This document shows positions 1-10,818 of a DNA stretch of 64,000 nt, in pieces. This stretch comes from Acidobacteriaceae bacterium (GTDB taxonomy: Bacteria; Acidobacteriota; Terriglobia; Terriglobales; Acidobacteriaceae). The DNA lies in assembly GCA_003134655.1 (NCBI GenBank), contig PLBY01000119.1, positions 62,001 to 126,000 of the forward strand. The letters are read 5' to 3'. Under the pieces are notes generated by a model. It did not search any database, had not been told where the DNA came from, and saw only the letters and a list, made by a program, of their open reading frames with translations. The stretch's first letter is position 1. Each line of letters begins with the position of its first letter. The position numbers and the translations under genes were made by a program.

Positions 1-890
1 TTTTCAAACTTTCCGCTTTCCTTCGCCAACGCCCAGATCAAGCTCTCCCCAGCCGGCAGTATTTTGGGCTGCTCGTCGTACACCTTGTCTTCATACGCAT
101 ACTCTGCATCGACCGGCTTCCAACCGTGCTTGCGGAACATGGCAATCAGGTCGTCGAGAAAGAACGCGTTCAATGCTCTGTGATGAAGCAGCACGGTGTG
201 TCTCACCGGCCGCCCGAGCACGCGCAGAGCCAGCGAGTCGTAAAACTGGGAGCGCTCCCAAATGTGCTGAAGGAAGAAGTCGCGATATCCCGCCAAGTCG
301 GCGTGAGGAGTGGCCTCCACACGCTTCTGCAGCCGCGCGTCGATCGCCCAGTCGGAAGCATCAATGGTGGCTCGTCCAATGCGATAGCCGTGCTGTTGCA
401 GAAAGGCGCGCATGCCGTCCCGCTTCTCCACCGTGTCCCCTTCTTTGAAGAATGGATAGCGAAACTGCCGGGTGAAATGCTGATAGTTGCGAATGAGAGG
501 TTCGTTTTTCAGGGCGTCGGCTTCGAACTCGGCGAGCGTGACTTGCTTGGAACCATCGGCGTCCACACTATCGTTGAAGTTCAGATGGGAGTACGAATGA
601 TTGCTGATGAGGTGTCCAGCACGATCCCATGTGGCGATGAGCTGACGTCCGGTGTCGCTATCGACCCGCTTGCCACAAACAAAAAGTACGGACTTGAGAT
701 TGTTGCTGGCGAGCGCGGCCAGCATGCGATCGTTGAGTTCGTGCCAGGTCAGTCCAGCGCCACCTGCGCTCGTGGGATCATCGAAGGTGAAGGCAATCTC
801 TGGGATCCGGCTCGCTCCCCACGCTCGCGGGATCGCGGCGAGCATCGTAGTTGCAGCCGCGTAGCTCACAAACTGCCGTCGGTTCATCAT
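1..890 (-). CDS. Polysaccharide deacetylase (NodB/CE4-like), C-terminus outside window
   Basis: Putative secreted carbohydrate esterase that would remove acyl groups from a polysaccharide. About 296 N-terminal residues are visible and the frame runs off the left edge. The N-terminus (MMNRRQFVSYAAA...) has a twin-arginine RRQF motif and a hydrophobic stretch ending near AWGA, so Tat export is likely. FTFDD at residues 34-38 matches the NodB metal-binding motif, NHSYSH at 97-102 matches the H(S/T)xxH motif, and a later RYPFF resembles the RxPY motif. The ATG at 890 lies 6 bp after the stop of the upstream membrane-protein gene, so the two are probably co-transcribed. The substrate cannot be told from sequence. 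Confidence 0.85.
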   Translation of the reverse strand, partial: MMNRRQFVSYAAATTMLAAIPRAWGASRIPEIAFTFDDPTSAGGAGLTWHELNDRMLAALASNNLKSVLFVCGKRVDSDTGRQLIATWDRAGHLISNHSYSHLNFNDSVDADGSKQVTLAEFEADALKNEPLIRNYQHFTRQFRYPFFKEGDTVEKRDGMRAFLQQHGYRIGRATIDASDWAIDARLQKRVEATPHADLAGYRDFFLQHIWERSQFYDSLALRVLGRPVRHTVLLHHRALNAFFLDDLIAMFRKHGWKPVDAEYAYEDKVYDEQPKILPAGESLIWALAKESGKFE

Positions 891-896
891 TTCCAG

Positions 897-2480
897 TTAT
901 GCTGCGGATGGATTCGACATACTGCGAAGCTGAGTGTACAGTCTGCGCAATACGGCGGCTAGTGCCGCGAGGGCTGCGATCCATGTTGCGAACGCCGTCT
1001 CGACCACCCAGGCGGGCGCCGCCCCCACGCGGTGCAGCAGGAACGGGAAGAAATTCCACGTCGTGATGTGAACGTAGTCCCATGGATCCTGCGACATCTC
1101 GTCGGTGTTCAACCTCCAGGCGTCCATCTTGCCCAGAACAAAGGCGGCGATGTTTTTAAAGCGCAACGCGATCACGTATGTGGGATGGCCAAGGGTCTCC
1201 ATCTGGTAGATTTCGAGTGGCAGCCAGAAGGCTAGCGATGCGACCTGAATGACGAAGCTTACAGCGAGCAGCACAATCGCGCCGCGCCAGATCCACGGAT
1301 TCAGATTCGCGCGATACCGCACCAGCAGCGGCACCGCGAGGAGCGCCACCATTTCCACCGCGGTCGAAACGTAGCGATCTCCCCAGGCAAAGTCACCGGC
1401 CCAGTAGGTGTAGCGCGCGTAGAAGCAGATGTAGCCGACAACCAACAGCAGCGACGTCACAGCGTAGGCGCGGACTTCGACCGCAAGCCGCTTCCACAAG
1501 AGCACCAGCAGCACCAGAGCGAGCACAAGAACTGGATCGAACAGGAAGATCGATTTCTCAGGCTTGAAAAGCGCGCCCAGAACTCCCTCGTGGAAGGGCG
1601 TGCTCCACGGGAAGTTGGCCGGCAGAGTGGGGTCCTGCGCCCGTGATTCCCGCGCAAAGATTGGGATATAGGTTTGCGTCCACGATCCGAAGCGGTAGAA
1701 GCTGTAGAAGCGTTCGAGGAATGCAAAGAATACATAGACGGGCACAGCGATTTTGCAGTACGCCGCGAGACGCAGCCACAAGGCACGTCCGCGCGCTTGC
1801 TCAATCCAGAGGATTACTAAAAGGAACACGCCGCCCGCGATCAGGTCGAGGCCAGTCGTCACCCGAGTCAGCAGATTCAACCCAAGACAGAACGAACCAT
1901 AGAAAAGCGCCCGCACATTCGCCGTGCGCAGCCACTCGTACTGGAACGAAAATCCAGCCAGCGTGAGCAGCATGATGTAGTTGTTTTCCTGCATGTTCTG
2001 CGTGTAATGCAGGTGGGTCGTGCAAAACATCAGGGCCAGGACGCCGAGCACAGTCTCGTTCACACTGAAGCGCAACTGCCGCAGCAGGCGGAACGCGATC
2101 AGCACCGTCAAGACGTTCAGCACAATGTTCATGCTGTAGCTGACGAGGATGCTGCGGACAGCAGGGTCATCTTCGTATTCAGAGAAAATGTGCCAGCGCG
2201 AGATCCATGTGGCGATCAGATCTGCGGGAAGCATGAGCAACGATTGACCGATGCCGTACCAACTGAAGATGTGGCCGCCGCGCCCGTGCAGACCAAACTC
2301 CGGGTACTCGTTGGGAAACACTTGCGGCTGCGACGTCCAAAGCCAGTGCGTAGTCTGCAATCGGTGCATGGTGTCGGCGGTGCCCAGTTCGCCGGATTGC
2401 ACCACGAACGCTAGCAGGCCCGCGGTCAGGCACAAAAGGAATAGCGGGTCCCGCAGCTTGAGCCCCAAGCGTGAAGTCAT
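897..2480 (-). CDS. Polytopic membrane protein, possibly glycosyltransferase-like
   Basis: 527-residue integral membrane protein with roughly ten hydrophobic segments. The N-terminal charged segment (MTSRLGLKLRD) is followed at once by a membrane helix, and a large loop with aromatic residues (SWYGIGQ) follows helix 1, as in lipid-linked glycosyltransferase C-type proteins. I see no diagnostic catalytic motif, so the function is open. The frame extends upstream to 2678, but that would run into the divergent kinase gene; the ATG at 2480 puts the first helix at the N-terminus and leaves a 106-bp divergent intergenic region. It is followed 6 bp later by the deacetylase, suggesting a two-gene unit in envelope polysaccharide metabolism. 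Confidence 0.7.
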   Translation of the reverse strand: MTSRLGLKLRDPLFLLCLTAGLLAFVVQSGELGTADTMHRLQTTHWLWTSQPQVFPNEYPEFGLHGRGGHIFSWYGIGQSLLMLPADLIATWISRWHIFSEYEDDPAVRSILVSYSMNIVLNVLTVLIAFRLLRQLRFSVNETVLGVLALMFCTTHLHYTQNMQENNYIMLLTLAGFSFQYEWLRTANVRALFYGSFCLGLNLLTRVTTGLDLIAGGVFLLVILWIEQARGRALWLRLAAYCKIAVPVYVFFAFLERFYSFYRFGSWTQTYIPIFARESRAQDPTLPANFPWSTPFHEGVLGALFKPEKSIFLFDPVLVLALVLLVLLWKRLAVEVRAYAVTSLLLVVGYICFYARYTYWAGDFAWGDRYVSTAVEMVALLAVPLLVRYRANLNPWIWRGAIVLLAVSFVIQVASLAFWLPLEIYQMETLGHPTYVIALRFKNIAAFVLGKMDAWRLNTDEMSQDPWDYVHITTWNFFPFLLHRVGAAPAWVVETAFATWIAALAALAAVLRRLYTQLRSMSNPSAA

Positions 2481-2586
2481 CGCTAGGATGGTAATACAGG
2501 AAGGGCTTCCGGTCTCGGCTTCCGGCCTAAAAGGCTGTGGACCCAAGATTTCGTCCTGACGCGGTAGACTGTAGCGGGAAATTTTC

Positions 2587-5358
2587 ATGGCCAAGTGCTC
2601 AAATTGCGGGACCGGGTTACCAGACAACGTTGCCTTTTGCTCCGCCTGCGGGAAGCCTACTTCGAATACCGATGACATGGCGACGCTCGACTTCGCTACC
2701 GTGAGTTCTCCCCGGCCAGCGCGTCCGCCCTCATCTTCGCGTCCCCCGTCCTCACGGCCCTCGAGTTCCGCCGAATATCTGCTGAATGAAGGTCGTTTCC
2801 TTCCCGGGCGCCTTCTGGCCGGGCGCTACCGTATCATCGCGCTGCTCGGCAAAGGCGGCATGGGTGAGGTTTACCGCGCCGACGACTTGACGCTCGGACA
2901 AGGCGTCGCCATGAAGTTTCTGCCCGACGAAGCCGCCCGCGACGAAGCCTTGCTCGAACGCTTTCGCAACGAGGTGCGGATGGCGCGGCGGGTCTCCCAT
3001 CCCAACGTTTGCCGCGTGTACGACGTGGGCGATGTCGACGGCCAGACCTTCTTCACCATGGAGTATGTCGATGGTGAAGATCTCGCTTCCCTGCTGCGGC
3101 GCATCGGCCGGCTTCCACCGGACAAAGCGCTGGACATCGCACGCCATCTATGCGCCGGACTGGCGGCGGCCCATGCCAAGGGCGTTCTGCACCGCGACCT
3201 GAAACCCGCCAACATCATGCTCGACGGGCGCGGTCAAGTCGTGATCACGGATTTCGGCCTCGCCGGCGTGGCCGACGACATTCGCGGGCCGGAGGTGCGC
3301 AGTGGCACTCCGGCATATATGTCTCCCGAACAGCTCTCCGGGAAAGAAGTCACCATGCGCAGCGACATTTATGCGCTCGGCCTGGTGCTGTACGAAGTCT
3401 TTACCGGCAAGCGGGCGTTCGCGGAATCGGCCGCGAAACTGCTGCACGCGGGAGCTGACCGCACGCCCAGCCGTCCGTCGTCGGTGGTGAAAGATCTTGA
3501 TCCCATTGTGGAGAAGGTGATTCTCCGCTGCCTGGAGGCGGAACCATCAAGCCGTCCCGCCACGGCGTTGGCGGTGGCTGCGGCGCTGCCCGGCGGCGAT
3601 CCTCTAGCTGCGGCACTCGCAGCTGGGGAGACGCCATCGCCTCAACTGGTGGCGGCCTCCGGCGAGACGACGGGCTTGCGCCCGCGCCTCGCGGTCGCGT
3701 GTCTTATTTTCGTTCTCCTCGGACTGGCCGTTGGAACCTACTTCACGATCCGCTACAGCGGCGTCGAGAAAATGCATCTCGAACTGACTCCTGAGGTACT
3801 GGCGCACCGGGCGCACGAGGTTGTGACGCAACTCGGCTATGCGGAGAAACCCGCAGACAGCGCCTATGGCTTTGACTACGACACGAATTTCCGCGACTCG
3901 CTGGAAAAGGAAAGCAAGACGCCTCCGAACTGGGATGAGGTGCTCGCCGGACGTCCGACCATTCTGCAGTTCTGGTACCGGCAGAGTCCGGACCTGTTGG
4001 GGGGAACCGATTACCACGACAATTTTCTGATCCCAGGCATTGTCGGCGAAGAAGACCCGGACACTACGCTGTCGGGCATGGTCAACGTAAAGCTCGACGC
4101 CAAGGGCAGGCTGATTTACCTGCAGGTGATTCCCCCGCAGAAAGACACTACCGCGCCGCCCACGACGCCCCCCGATTGGAACCCCTTATTTTCCGCTGCG
4201 GAAGTCGACGCCTCGAAGCTGCAGCCCGCACAGCCGGAATGGACTTCGCTCGGCATGGCCGACGCGCGCGCCGCCTGGACCGGAGTCTGGCCCGGCACGA
4301 ACCGTCCGCTGCGGGTCGAAGCCGCCGCATTCCATGGCAAGCCCGTGTTTTTCGCCATGATCGGCGATTGGAACAAGCCCTGGCGGATGGTCGCTGCTAA
4401 ATCCGCCAACGACAAGAAGAACAGGGAGGCGCAGATTTTAGGCATTCTGCTGCTATCTGCAATGCTGGCCGCCGGCGCGCTCCTGGCACGCCGCAATTAT
4501 CGTCATGGCCGCGGCGACCGCGAAGGCGCGCTGCGCCTGGCGGCGGTCATGTTCGTACTGATCATCGGACTCTGGTTATGCCGCTCACATTTTGTCGCCG
4601 GCTTCCAAACCTTCGGGTACTTCATACTGGCGATTGCCGCCGGGCTCTTGTGGAGCGGCGGCATGTGGATGCTCTACCTTGCCATCGAGCCATGGATTCG
4701 CCGGAACTGGCCGCAAGCCATCATTTCCTGGAGCCGCCTCATCTCCGGTCAGCTGCGCGATCCGGTGGTGGGACGCGACATCCTGTTCGGCGTCGCCTTC
4801 GGCACGCTCTGGCTTGTGATCTTTCAGCTGAGCAACATCCCGCTGGCGCGCCTGGGCGCCGCGCCCCCGCTCAGCGCTTCGGCCTACTTACTGGGAGGCC
4901 GACAGGCGCTGGGCCAGTGGCTGATGCAAATTCCTTCCTCGATTTTCGGGACGATGCAATTCTTTTTTCTCCTGCTGGGACTCAAAATGCTGGTCGAGTT
5001 CCTCTTCCGGCAGGTGGGATGGAAGGTGGCCCGCACCGATTGGATTGCGGCGGCCTTGTTTGTCGCCGTCTTTCTGGGTATGCGCGGACTGCAAAGCACG
5101 CATCTGGCTGTGGATCTCCCCGTCATTCTCCTCGTCTGGGGCATTCTCGCGTTGATTGTTCTTCGCTTCGGCCTGGTGCCGCTGGCAGTCGGAGCCTTCA
5201 CGGTGGACATGCTCGGCAATCTTCCGCTCACCGCCGACTTTTCGGCGTGGTACATGACCACGGCATTTCTGGCGCTGCTCAGCGTGGTTGTGCTGGCGGG
5301 ATGGGGCTTCTACCACTCGCTGGGCGGAGAGCCGTTGTGGGTCGTCGAACCGGAGTGA
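2587..5358 (+). CDS. Zinc-ribbon Ser/Thr protein kinase with polytopic membrane C-terminus
   Basis: 923 residues. An N-terminal zinc ribbon (C4, C7, C18, C21) and a Pro/Ser-rich linker (about 40-62) precede a Hanks-type kinase domain (about 78-340). The kinase has a glycine loop GKGGMGEV (88-95), catalytic Lys110, HRDLKPAN (202-209), DFG (222-224) and a SPEQL segment, so all key residues are present and it should be active. A membrane helix (about 368-387) leads to a roughly 220-residue soluble region and then a bundle of about eight hydrophobic segments (about 620-915). This resembles a sensor kinase with the kinase facing the cytoplasm. The signal and the role of the C-terminal bundle are unknown. 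It is transcribed divergently from the membrane-protein gene. Confidence 0.9.
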   Translation: MAKCSNCGTGLPDNVAFCSACGKPTSNTDDMATLDFATVSSPRPARPPSSSRPPSSRPSSSAEYLLNEGRFLPGRLLAGRYRIIALLGKGGMGEVYRADDLTLGQGVAMKFLPDEAARDEALLERFRNEVRMARRVSHPNVCRVYDVGDVDGQTFFTMEYVDGEDLASLLRRIGRLPPDKALDIARHLCAGLAAAHAKGVLHRDLKPANIMLDGRGQVVITDFGLAGVADDIRGPEVRSGTPAYMSPEQLSGKEVTMRSDIYALGLVLYEVFTGKRAFAESAAKLLHAGADRTPSRPSSVVKDLDPIVEKVILRCLEAEPSSRPATALAVAAALPGGDPLAAALAAGETPSPQLVAASGETTGLRPRLAVACLIFVLLGLAVGTYFTIRYSGVEKMHLELTPEVLAHRAHEVVTQLGYAEKPADSAYGFDYDTNFRDSLEKESKTPPNWDEVLAGRPTILQFWYRQSPDLLGGTDYHDNFLIPGIVGEEDPDTTLSGMVNVKLDAKGRLIYLQVIPPQKDTTAPPTTPPDWNPLFSAAEVDASKLQPAQPEWTSLGMADARAAWTGVWPGTNRPLRVEAAAFHGKPVFFAMIGDWNKPWRMVAAKSANDKKNREAQILGILLLSAMLAAGALLARRNYRHGRGDREGALRLAAVMFVLIIGLWLCRSHFVAGFQTFGYFILAIAAGLLWSGGMWMLYLAIEPWIRRNWPQAIISWSRLISGQLRDPVVGRDILFGVAFGTLWLVIFQLSNIPLARLGAAPPLSASAYLLGGRQALGQWLMQIPSSIFGTMQFFFLLLGLKMLVEFLFRQVGWKVARTDWIAAALFVAVFLGMRGLQSTHLAVDLPVILLVWGILALIVLRFGLVPLAVGAFTVDMLGNLPLTADFSAWYMTTAFLALLSVVVLAGWGFYHSLGGEPLWVVEPE

Positions 5359-5460
5359 CGGGGCCCCGTCGGAGCGCGCCGCCTTGCGACAATCGACACG
5401 GGTTGATTGACTCGTGCAACTGCTTCGGCATAGCATGCGTCCAACCGGGAGGGGGTTCTT

Positions 5461-6273
5461 ATGCGGACATTGCTCGCTGGGATTCTCGGGCTCACTAGCG
5501 CAGTTTGTATGGCGCAGACGCAAGAACCGCCGCCGCAGCAAGTCCAGCGGTCGGAAGTACCGCCAACCCCGCGCCATCCTCAGCCTGCGCAGGATGGCGG
5601 AGTCCGCGAGGTGCTCGAGAGCATTGTGATCCCGCCCATTCCTCATGCACCATTCTTCGCGACCCTAGCGACCGAATCCGTGAAATACGCGGCCGACGGC
5701 GCGAGCATGACCTTCGTCAACCAACGCCACATTGCGCGCAACGCAGAAGGCCGCATCTACGAAGAGCGCTGGTACCTGGTGCCCAAGGGCTCGAACGTCA
5801 AGTCGTCCATGAACTGGATTCAAATCGCCGACCCCAAGCAGCACACGCTCTACAACTGCAGCCCGCAGCGCCGCATCTGCGATCTGCTGGTCTACGATCC
5901 GGAATCGGATCTTTCGGCGGCGAAGCTGCGAAGGGGTTCTACGCATCCTCTGGAGAACGGCGACGGCAGTGATGTCTGGGAGGATCTTGGAACTCGCAAT
6001 ATTCTTGGGATCGAGACCGAGGGGGTTCGCGAAACCACGGTCACGAATGTCGGTGTCCTCGGCAACGACCAGCCGCTCAACAGCATGAGCGAATACTGGC
6101 ACTCGCAACAACTTGGCCTCAACCTGCTGTCGATCCGTTCCAGCCCATATTTCGGCAAGCAGACCTTCACGATCACCGAGATTTCGACGGGCGATCCGGA
6201 CGCACAGCTGTTCCAACTGCCGGCGGGGTACACGGTGAACGACCAGCGCAAGAATGGGCCGATCTCGCACTAG
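5461..6273 (+). CDS. Secreted protein of unknown function
   Basis: 270 residues with a clear Sec signal peptide (MRTLLAGILGLTSAVCMAQ, cleavage after AQ likely) and a Pro/Gln-rich segment before the folded part. I recognise no enzyme motif. One cysteine pair in the middle (NCSPQRRICD) could form a disulphide. A G-rich ribosome-binding site (GGGAGGGGG) sits just before the ATG. The gene lies 100 bp after the kinase on the same strand, and whether the two are linked is unknown. Proteins of this look are common in soil Acidobacteriota genomes, but that is general knowledge, not a family assignment. Confidence 0.75.
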   Translation: MRTLLAGILGLTSAVCMAQTQEPPPQQVQRSEVPPTPRHPQPAQDGGVREVLESIVIPPIPHAPFFATLATESVKYAADGASMTFVNQRHIARNAEGRIYEERWYLVPKGSNVKSSMNWIQIADPKQHTLYNCSPQRRICDLLVYDPESDLSAAKLRRGSTHPLENGDGSDVWEDLGTRNILGIETEGVRETTVTNVGVLGNDQPLNSMSEYWHSQQLGLNLLSIRSSPYFGKQTFTITEISTGDPDAQLFQLPAGYTVNDQRKNGPISH

Positions 6274-6310
6274 ACCTGAAACTAGAGGGACAATGCGAAA
6301 AAATGGCTAA

Positions 6311-6619
6311 TCACAAACGATTTCTGAGGAGATGTTCGATGTCTCGACGGCCGTGAAGGATGGAAACCACTTGTAGCGGTTTCGTGTCCGGTCGGTACAC
6401 GATTAAGTACGAGTAGACCGGGAAGAACTTCACCGGCTGATCCGTCAGATTCTTGCGCCAGTGTCCAGCGCCAGGACTCCCCGCCAGAAGAGCGATCTTG
6501 TCTCGAATCGCAGATTCAATGCGGTCCGCTACAGCGACGCTGCTCTCTCTCTTGATGTGACGCCAGATTTGAATCAGGTCGAGTGCAGCTTCCGGCGAAA
6601 GAACGTACCGCCTGTTCAT
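6311..6619 (-). CDS. ParE/RelE-superfamily toxin
   Basis: 102 residues with the ParE pattern: an N-terminal helical hairpin (SPEAALDLIQIWRHIKRES), central GSPGAGHWRKNL, then a beta core ending in VYRPDTKPLQVVSILHGRRD with the typical late R/H residues. In the family, the toxin poisons gyrase (ParE) or cleaves mRNA (RelE); the sequence alone favours ParE. The start codon overlaps the stop of the antitoxin gene by 4 bp (ATGA), the normal translational coupling of such pairs. It is convergent with the upstream secreted-protein gene. Confidence 0.88.
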   Translation of the reverse strand: MNRRYVLSPEAALDLIQIWRHIKRESSVAVADRIESAIRDKIALLAGSPGAGHWRKNLTDQPVKFFPVYSYLIVYRPDTKPLQVVSILHGRRDIEHLLRNRL

Positions 6620-6873
6620 TCAGGCTGAGCTTTCAGTCGGGTCAGGTAATCATCGAGGCGGTCTTCGGGAATGCCCTCGCCGCGGTCGAGCTGATCGATG
6701 CCGCGCCGAATCTTGACGTTAATCGCGTCCCGGTTCTCCAACAGCCAGCGATCCTGCTCTTCCTGAGTCTCAAGCAGGCGCTGCAGTACTTCCTCAACAC
6801 TGGCAGAGCCGGTTGCCTGAAGCTGCTTTTGAATTCTGGCCTCGAGGGCCGCGTCGCGGATTTCGATGCTCAT
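6616..6873 (-). CDS. Antitoxin partner of the ParE-type toxin
   Basis: 85 residues starting at MSIEIRDAALEARI. The N-terminal part could form a short ribbon-helix-helix-like DNA-binding unit. The C-terminal half is charged and helical (EEQDRWLLENRDAI, GIPEDRLDDYLTRL) and would wrap the toxin. Position directly upstream of the toxin with a 4-bp overlap supports the assignment more than sequence does. The frame stays open up to 6924, but the ATG at 6873 gives the standard antitoxin length. By analogy the antitoxin would repress its own promoter between 6874 and the dnaK promoter. Confidence 0.8.
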   Translation of the reverse strand: MSIEIRDAALEARIQKQLQATGSASVEEVLQRLLETQEEQDRWLLENRDAINVKIRRGIDQLDRGEGIPEDRLDDYLTRLKAQPE

Positions 6874-7028
6874 GGCCGATTCCTTGGATTCAAGCGTACG
6901 GGAAAGCCTACCTCGGATCAACAAGTTCCTAGGGATTAGTACCCGTACAATTCCAAATTGGTCCGGTCGAGATGGGCGGCGACCCCCGAAAACCCTCGCA
7001 TCCTCTTCTATTCCCTATGCATCTAAAC

Positions 7029-7083
7029 CTTGACAATGATTCACTCAGGTCTTAGCATGGAGCTTGACGCAATCATATTCAGA
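7029..7083 (+). promoter_or_regulatory. dnaK promoter with HAIR-like (HspR) operator
   Basis: CTTGACA-N7-ACTCAGG (7029-7049) matches the actinobacterial HAIR consensus CTTGAGT-N7-ACTCAAG at 11 of 14 positions. A weaker copy, CTTGACG-N7-ATTCAGA, lies at 7063-7083 (9 of 14). The first copy contains TTGACA (7030-7035), followed after 17 bp by TAGCAT (7053-7058), a reasonable sigma-70 type promoter. A repressor bound at the palindrome would cover the -35 box. An HspR-type gene lies at 13942, so heat-shock repression of dnaK by HspR is the natural reading. The binding itself is inferred. Confidence 0.6.
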
Positions 7084-7123
7084 TTGATTTTAAAGCACTT
7101 ATCCAATTTAGGAGGAGCATTGT

Positions 7124-9061
<1,938 letters not shown>

Positions 9062-9143
9062 GAAGCTTTTGGCTCTTAGCTGTTAGCTCTTAGCTAGAAC
9101 CGTGTGGCGCGGGCACTTCTGCCCGCGTCACGCGTCTTATGAC

Positions 9144-9323
9144 TGTCATCCTGAGTGACTTGTCATCCTGAGCGGAGTGGAAGGATCCCTACCAGGCGAG
9201 ACAGCCTTGGGCGATGCCAACGAAGGCAGTGTGGGTCCCGGATGCCACTGAGCAGGGATTATGGATCTTTCGACTGCGTTGCCGTTCGCTTTCGCGAACC
9301 GCAACTTCGCTCAAGATGACAGG
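9144..9323. repeat. Dispersed GTCATCCTGAGCG repeat, inverted pair (family R1)
   Basis: Fills most of the 288-bp gap between dnaK and the small gene. Two forward copies of GTCATCCTGAG (9144, 9162) run into GGAAGGATCCCTACC, and a reverse copy (GGATCTTTCGAC ... CTCAAGATGACAGG) closes the element at 9263-9323, so the whole could fold into a long hairpin in the transcript. Before it, 9100-9135 carries a short inverted sequence GCGGGCACTTCTGCCCGC. Other R1 copies lie at 10819, 14352, 20787, 25027, 50417, 50571 and inside dnaE2 at 58147. Confidence 0.85.
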
Positions 9324-9349
9324 TTTATAGATAGTAGGAGGGGGTCCAA

Positions 9350-9532
9350 GTGGATTTTCAGGTCAATGGGGAAACGTATTTCTTGAGTCTCGCTGAAGAC
9401 GAACGGCGGTGGCTCGTTTTTGTGGAGAGTGCCACGGGCACGCGGGACATCCCTGTGTATGTGGATGGAGCGGAGTCTGAGGACGTGAAAGTCGTCGTAG
9501 ATGATAAAGAGAGACGCAAGATTCTGAATTAG
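9350..9532 (+). CDS. Small acidic protein between dnaK and dnaJ, unknown function
   Basis: 60 residues from a GTG start with an excellent ribosome-binding site (AGGAGGGGG, 9336-9344). The product (MDFQVNGETYFLSLAEDERR..., ending DDKERRKILN) is acidic, predicted as mainly beta strand with a charged C-terminus, and has no signal peptide or cysteine. No known domain is recognised. Its place between dnaK and dnaJ suggests a heat-shock-linked or simply co-transcribed role, but nothing in the sequence fixes this. The dnaJ ATG follows 39 bp later, so the two are probably in one transcript. Confidence 0.7.
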   Translation: MDFQVNGETYFLSLAEDERRWLVFVESATGTRDIPVYVDGAESEDVKVVVDDKERRKILN

Positions 9533-9571
9533 ACTGGGGTCGGCTCGGAGCCGATCCCAGAACTGCGCGCA

Positions 9572-10804
9572 ATGGCGAACACCCCGAAGAAGGACTACTA
9601 CGAAATACTCGGCGTAAAGAAGAGCGCTTCGGCGGACGACATCCGCAAGGCGTTCCGCAAGTTGGCGCGCAAGTACCATCCCGACGTCAATCCCGGGGAC
9701 AAATCGGCCGAGGAGAAGTTCAAGTCTCTCTCCGAAGCCAACGACGTCCTGAGCGATCCCAAGAAACGCAAAATCTACGATCAGGTCGGGTTCTACTCCG
9801 ACAACATCGATCCCGCGACCGCAGAGGCTTACGCCCGCGCAGGCGGCGGGTCGGGAGGCGAAGGAGGATTTCCTGGCGCGGCGCACGATGGCGGCCAGGG
9901 CGTTCCTTTCGATTTTGGCGGCTTCGATTTCTCCGACCTGGTCGACAGCGCAGCCCGTGGCCGCAGATCCGGCGGCGGTGGGGGCGGCGGCAGCTTCCGC
10001 GACATCTTCGGTTCAATCTTCGGCGGCGGCCACGGTGCAGCCCAGGCCGAGGAAGGCCCCGAGCCCGGAACCGACCTCGAATATCAGGTCAATGTTCCCT
10101 TCTGGACGGCGATCCGCGGCGGCGTCATGCGCCTGAACATCTCGCGGCACGACGTCTGTGCCACCTGCCACGGCCAGGGGCATCAGGAAGCTCCGGGCAA
10201 GTGTCCCGAGTGTAACGGTACCGGCCAGATCACGCAGACCGGCGGCCGGATGAAGTTCAACGTGCAGTGTCCGCGCTGCCACGGCACCGGCAAGAATCTG
10301 ACAACGTGCCCCACCTGCCATGGTGAAGGCACCGTCATGAAGACCGAGCCACTCGAAGTGCGCATTAAGGCCGGCACGCGCGACGGCCAGCGCATTCGTG
10401 TTCCTGGCAAAGGCAATGCCGGCGCCCACGGCGGCACGCCGGGCGACCTCTACGCGATCATCCGAACCGAGCCGCATCCAATCTTCCGCCGCGACGGCGA
10501 CGACATCTACTTGACTGTGCCCGTCAGCGCCACGGAAGCCGCACTGGGAGCCAAGATCGAAGTGCCCACAATTGACGGCCGGGCTCTGCTGAAGATTCCC
10601 CCGGGGACGCAGTCCGGCCAGAAACTCCGCCTGCGCGAAAAGGGAGTGCCCTCAGCCACGAAAGAAGGCGTGCGGGGAGACGAAATCGTCGAAGTCACGA
10701 TCACGGTAACGATGCCCCGCGACGAGCGCACCAAAGAGTTGCTGCGGGAGTTGGCAAAGCTGAATCCGGAAGACCCACGAGAAGAACTCTGGAAGCACGT
10801 CTAA
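9572..10804 (+). CDS. dnaJ: Chaperone DnaJ (type I Hsp40)
   Basis: 410 residues. Co-chaperone that delivers clients to DnaK and stimulates its ATPase. The J domain (about 7-72) contains YYEILGVKKSAS and the HPD motif (KYHPDVNPGD). A Gly-rich linker includes FGSIFGGG. The zinc-finger region has four CxxCxGxG units (CATCHGQG, CPECNGTG, CPRCHGTG, CPTCHGEG), making it a class I protein. The C-terminal peptide-binding domain follows (EVRIKAGTRDGQRIRVPGKG). It is somewhat longer than E. coli DnaJ, mainly in the Gly-rich part. It is downstream of dnaK and the 60-residue gene on the same strand. Confidence 0.97.
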   Translation: MANTPKKDYYEILGVKKSASADDIRKAFRKLARKYHPDVNPGDKSAEEKFKSLSEANDVLSDPKKRKIYDQVGFYSDNIDPATAEAYARAGGGSGGEGGFPGAAHDGGQGVPFDFGGFDFSDLVDSAARGRRSGGGGGGGSFRDIFGSIFGGGHGAAQAEEGPEPGTDLEYQVNVPFWTAIRGGVMRLNISRHDVCATCHGQGHQEAPGKCPECNGTGQITQTGGRMKFNVQCPRCHGTGKNLTTCPTCHGEGTVMKTEPLEVRIKAGTRDGQRIRVPGKGNAGAHGGTPGDLYAIIRTEPHPIFRRDGDDIYLTVPVSATEAALGAKIEVPTIDGRALLKIPPGTQSGQKLRLREKGVPSATKEGVRGDEIVEVTITVTMPRDERTKELLRELAKLNPEDPREELWKHV

Positions 10805-10818
10805 AGCTCTTTGCCCCT

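Noticed and set aside
126..962. 278-residue forward frame at the left edge
   Set aside because: The opposite strand encodes a convincing deacetylase with all three NodB motifs over the same bases.
7029..7060. CIRCE element (HrcA operator) before dnaK
   Set aside because: No TTAGCACTC-N9-GAGTGCTAA match; the palindrome fits HAIR instead.
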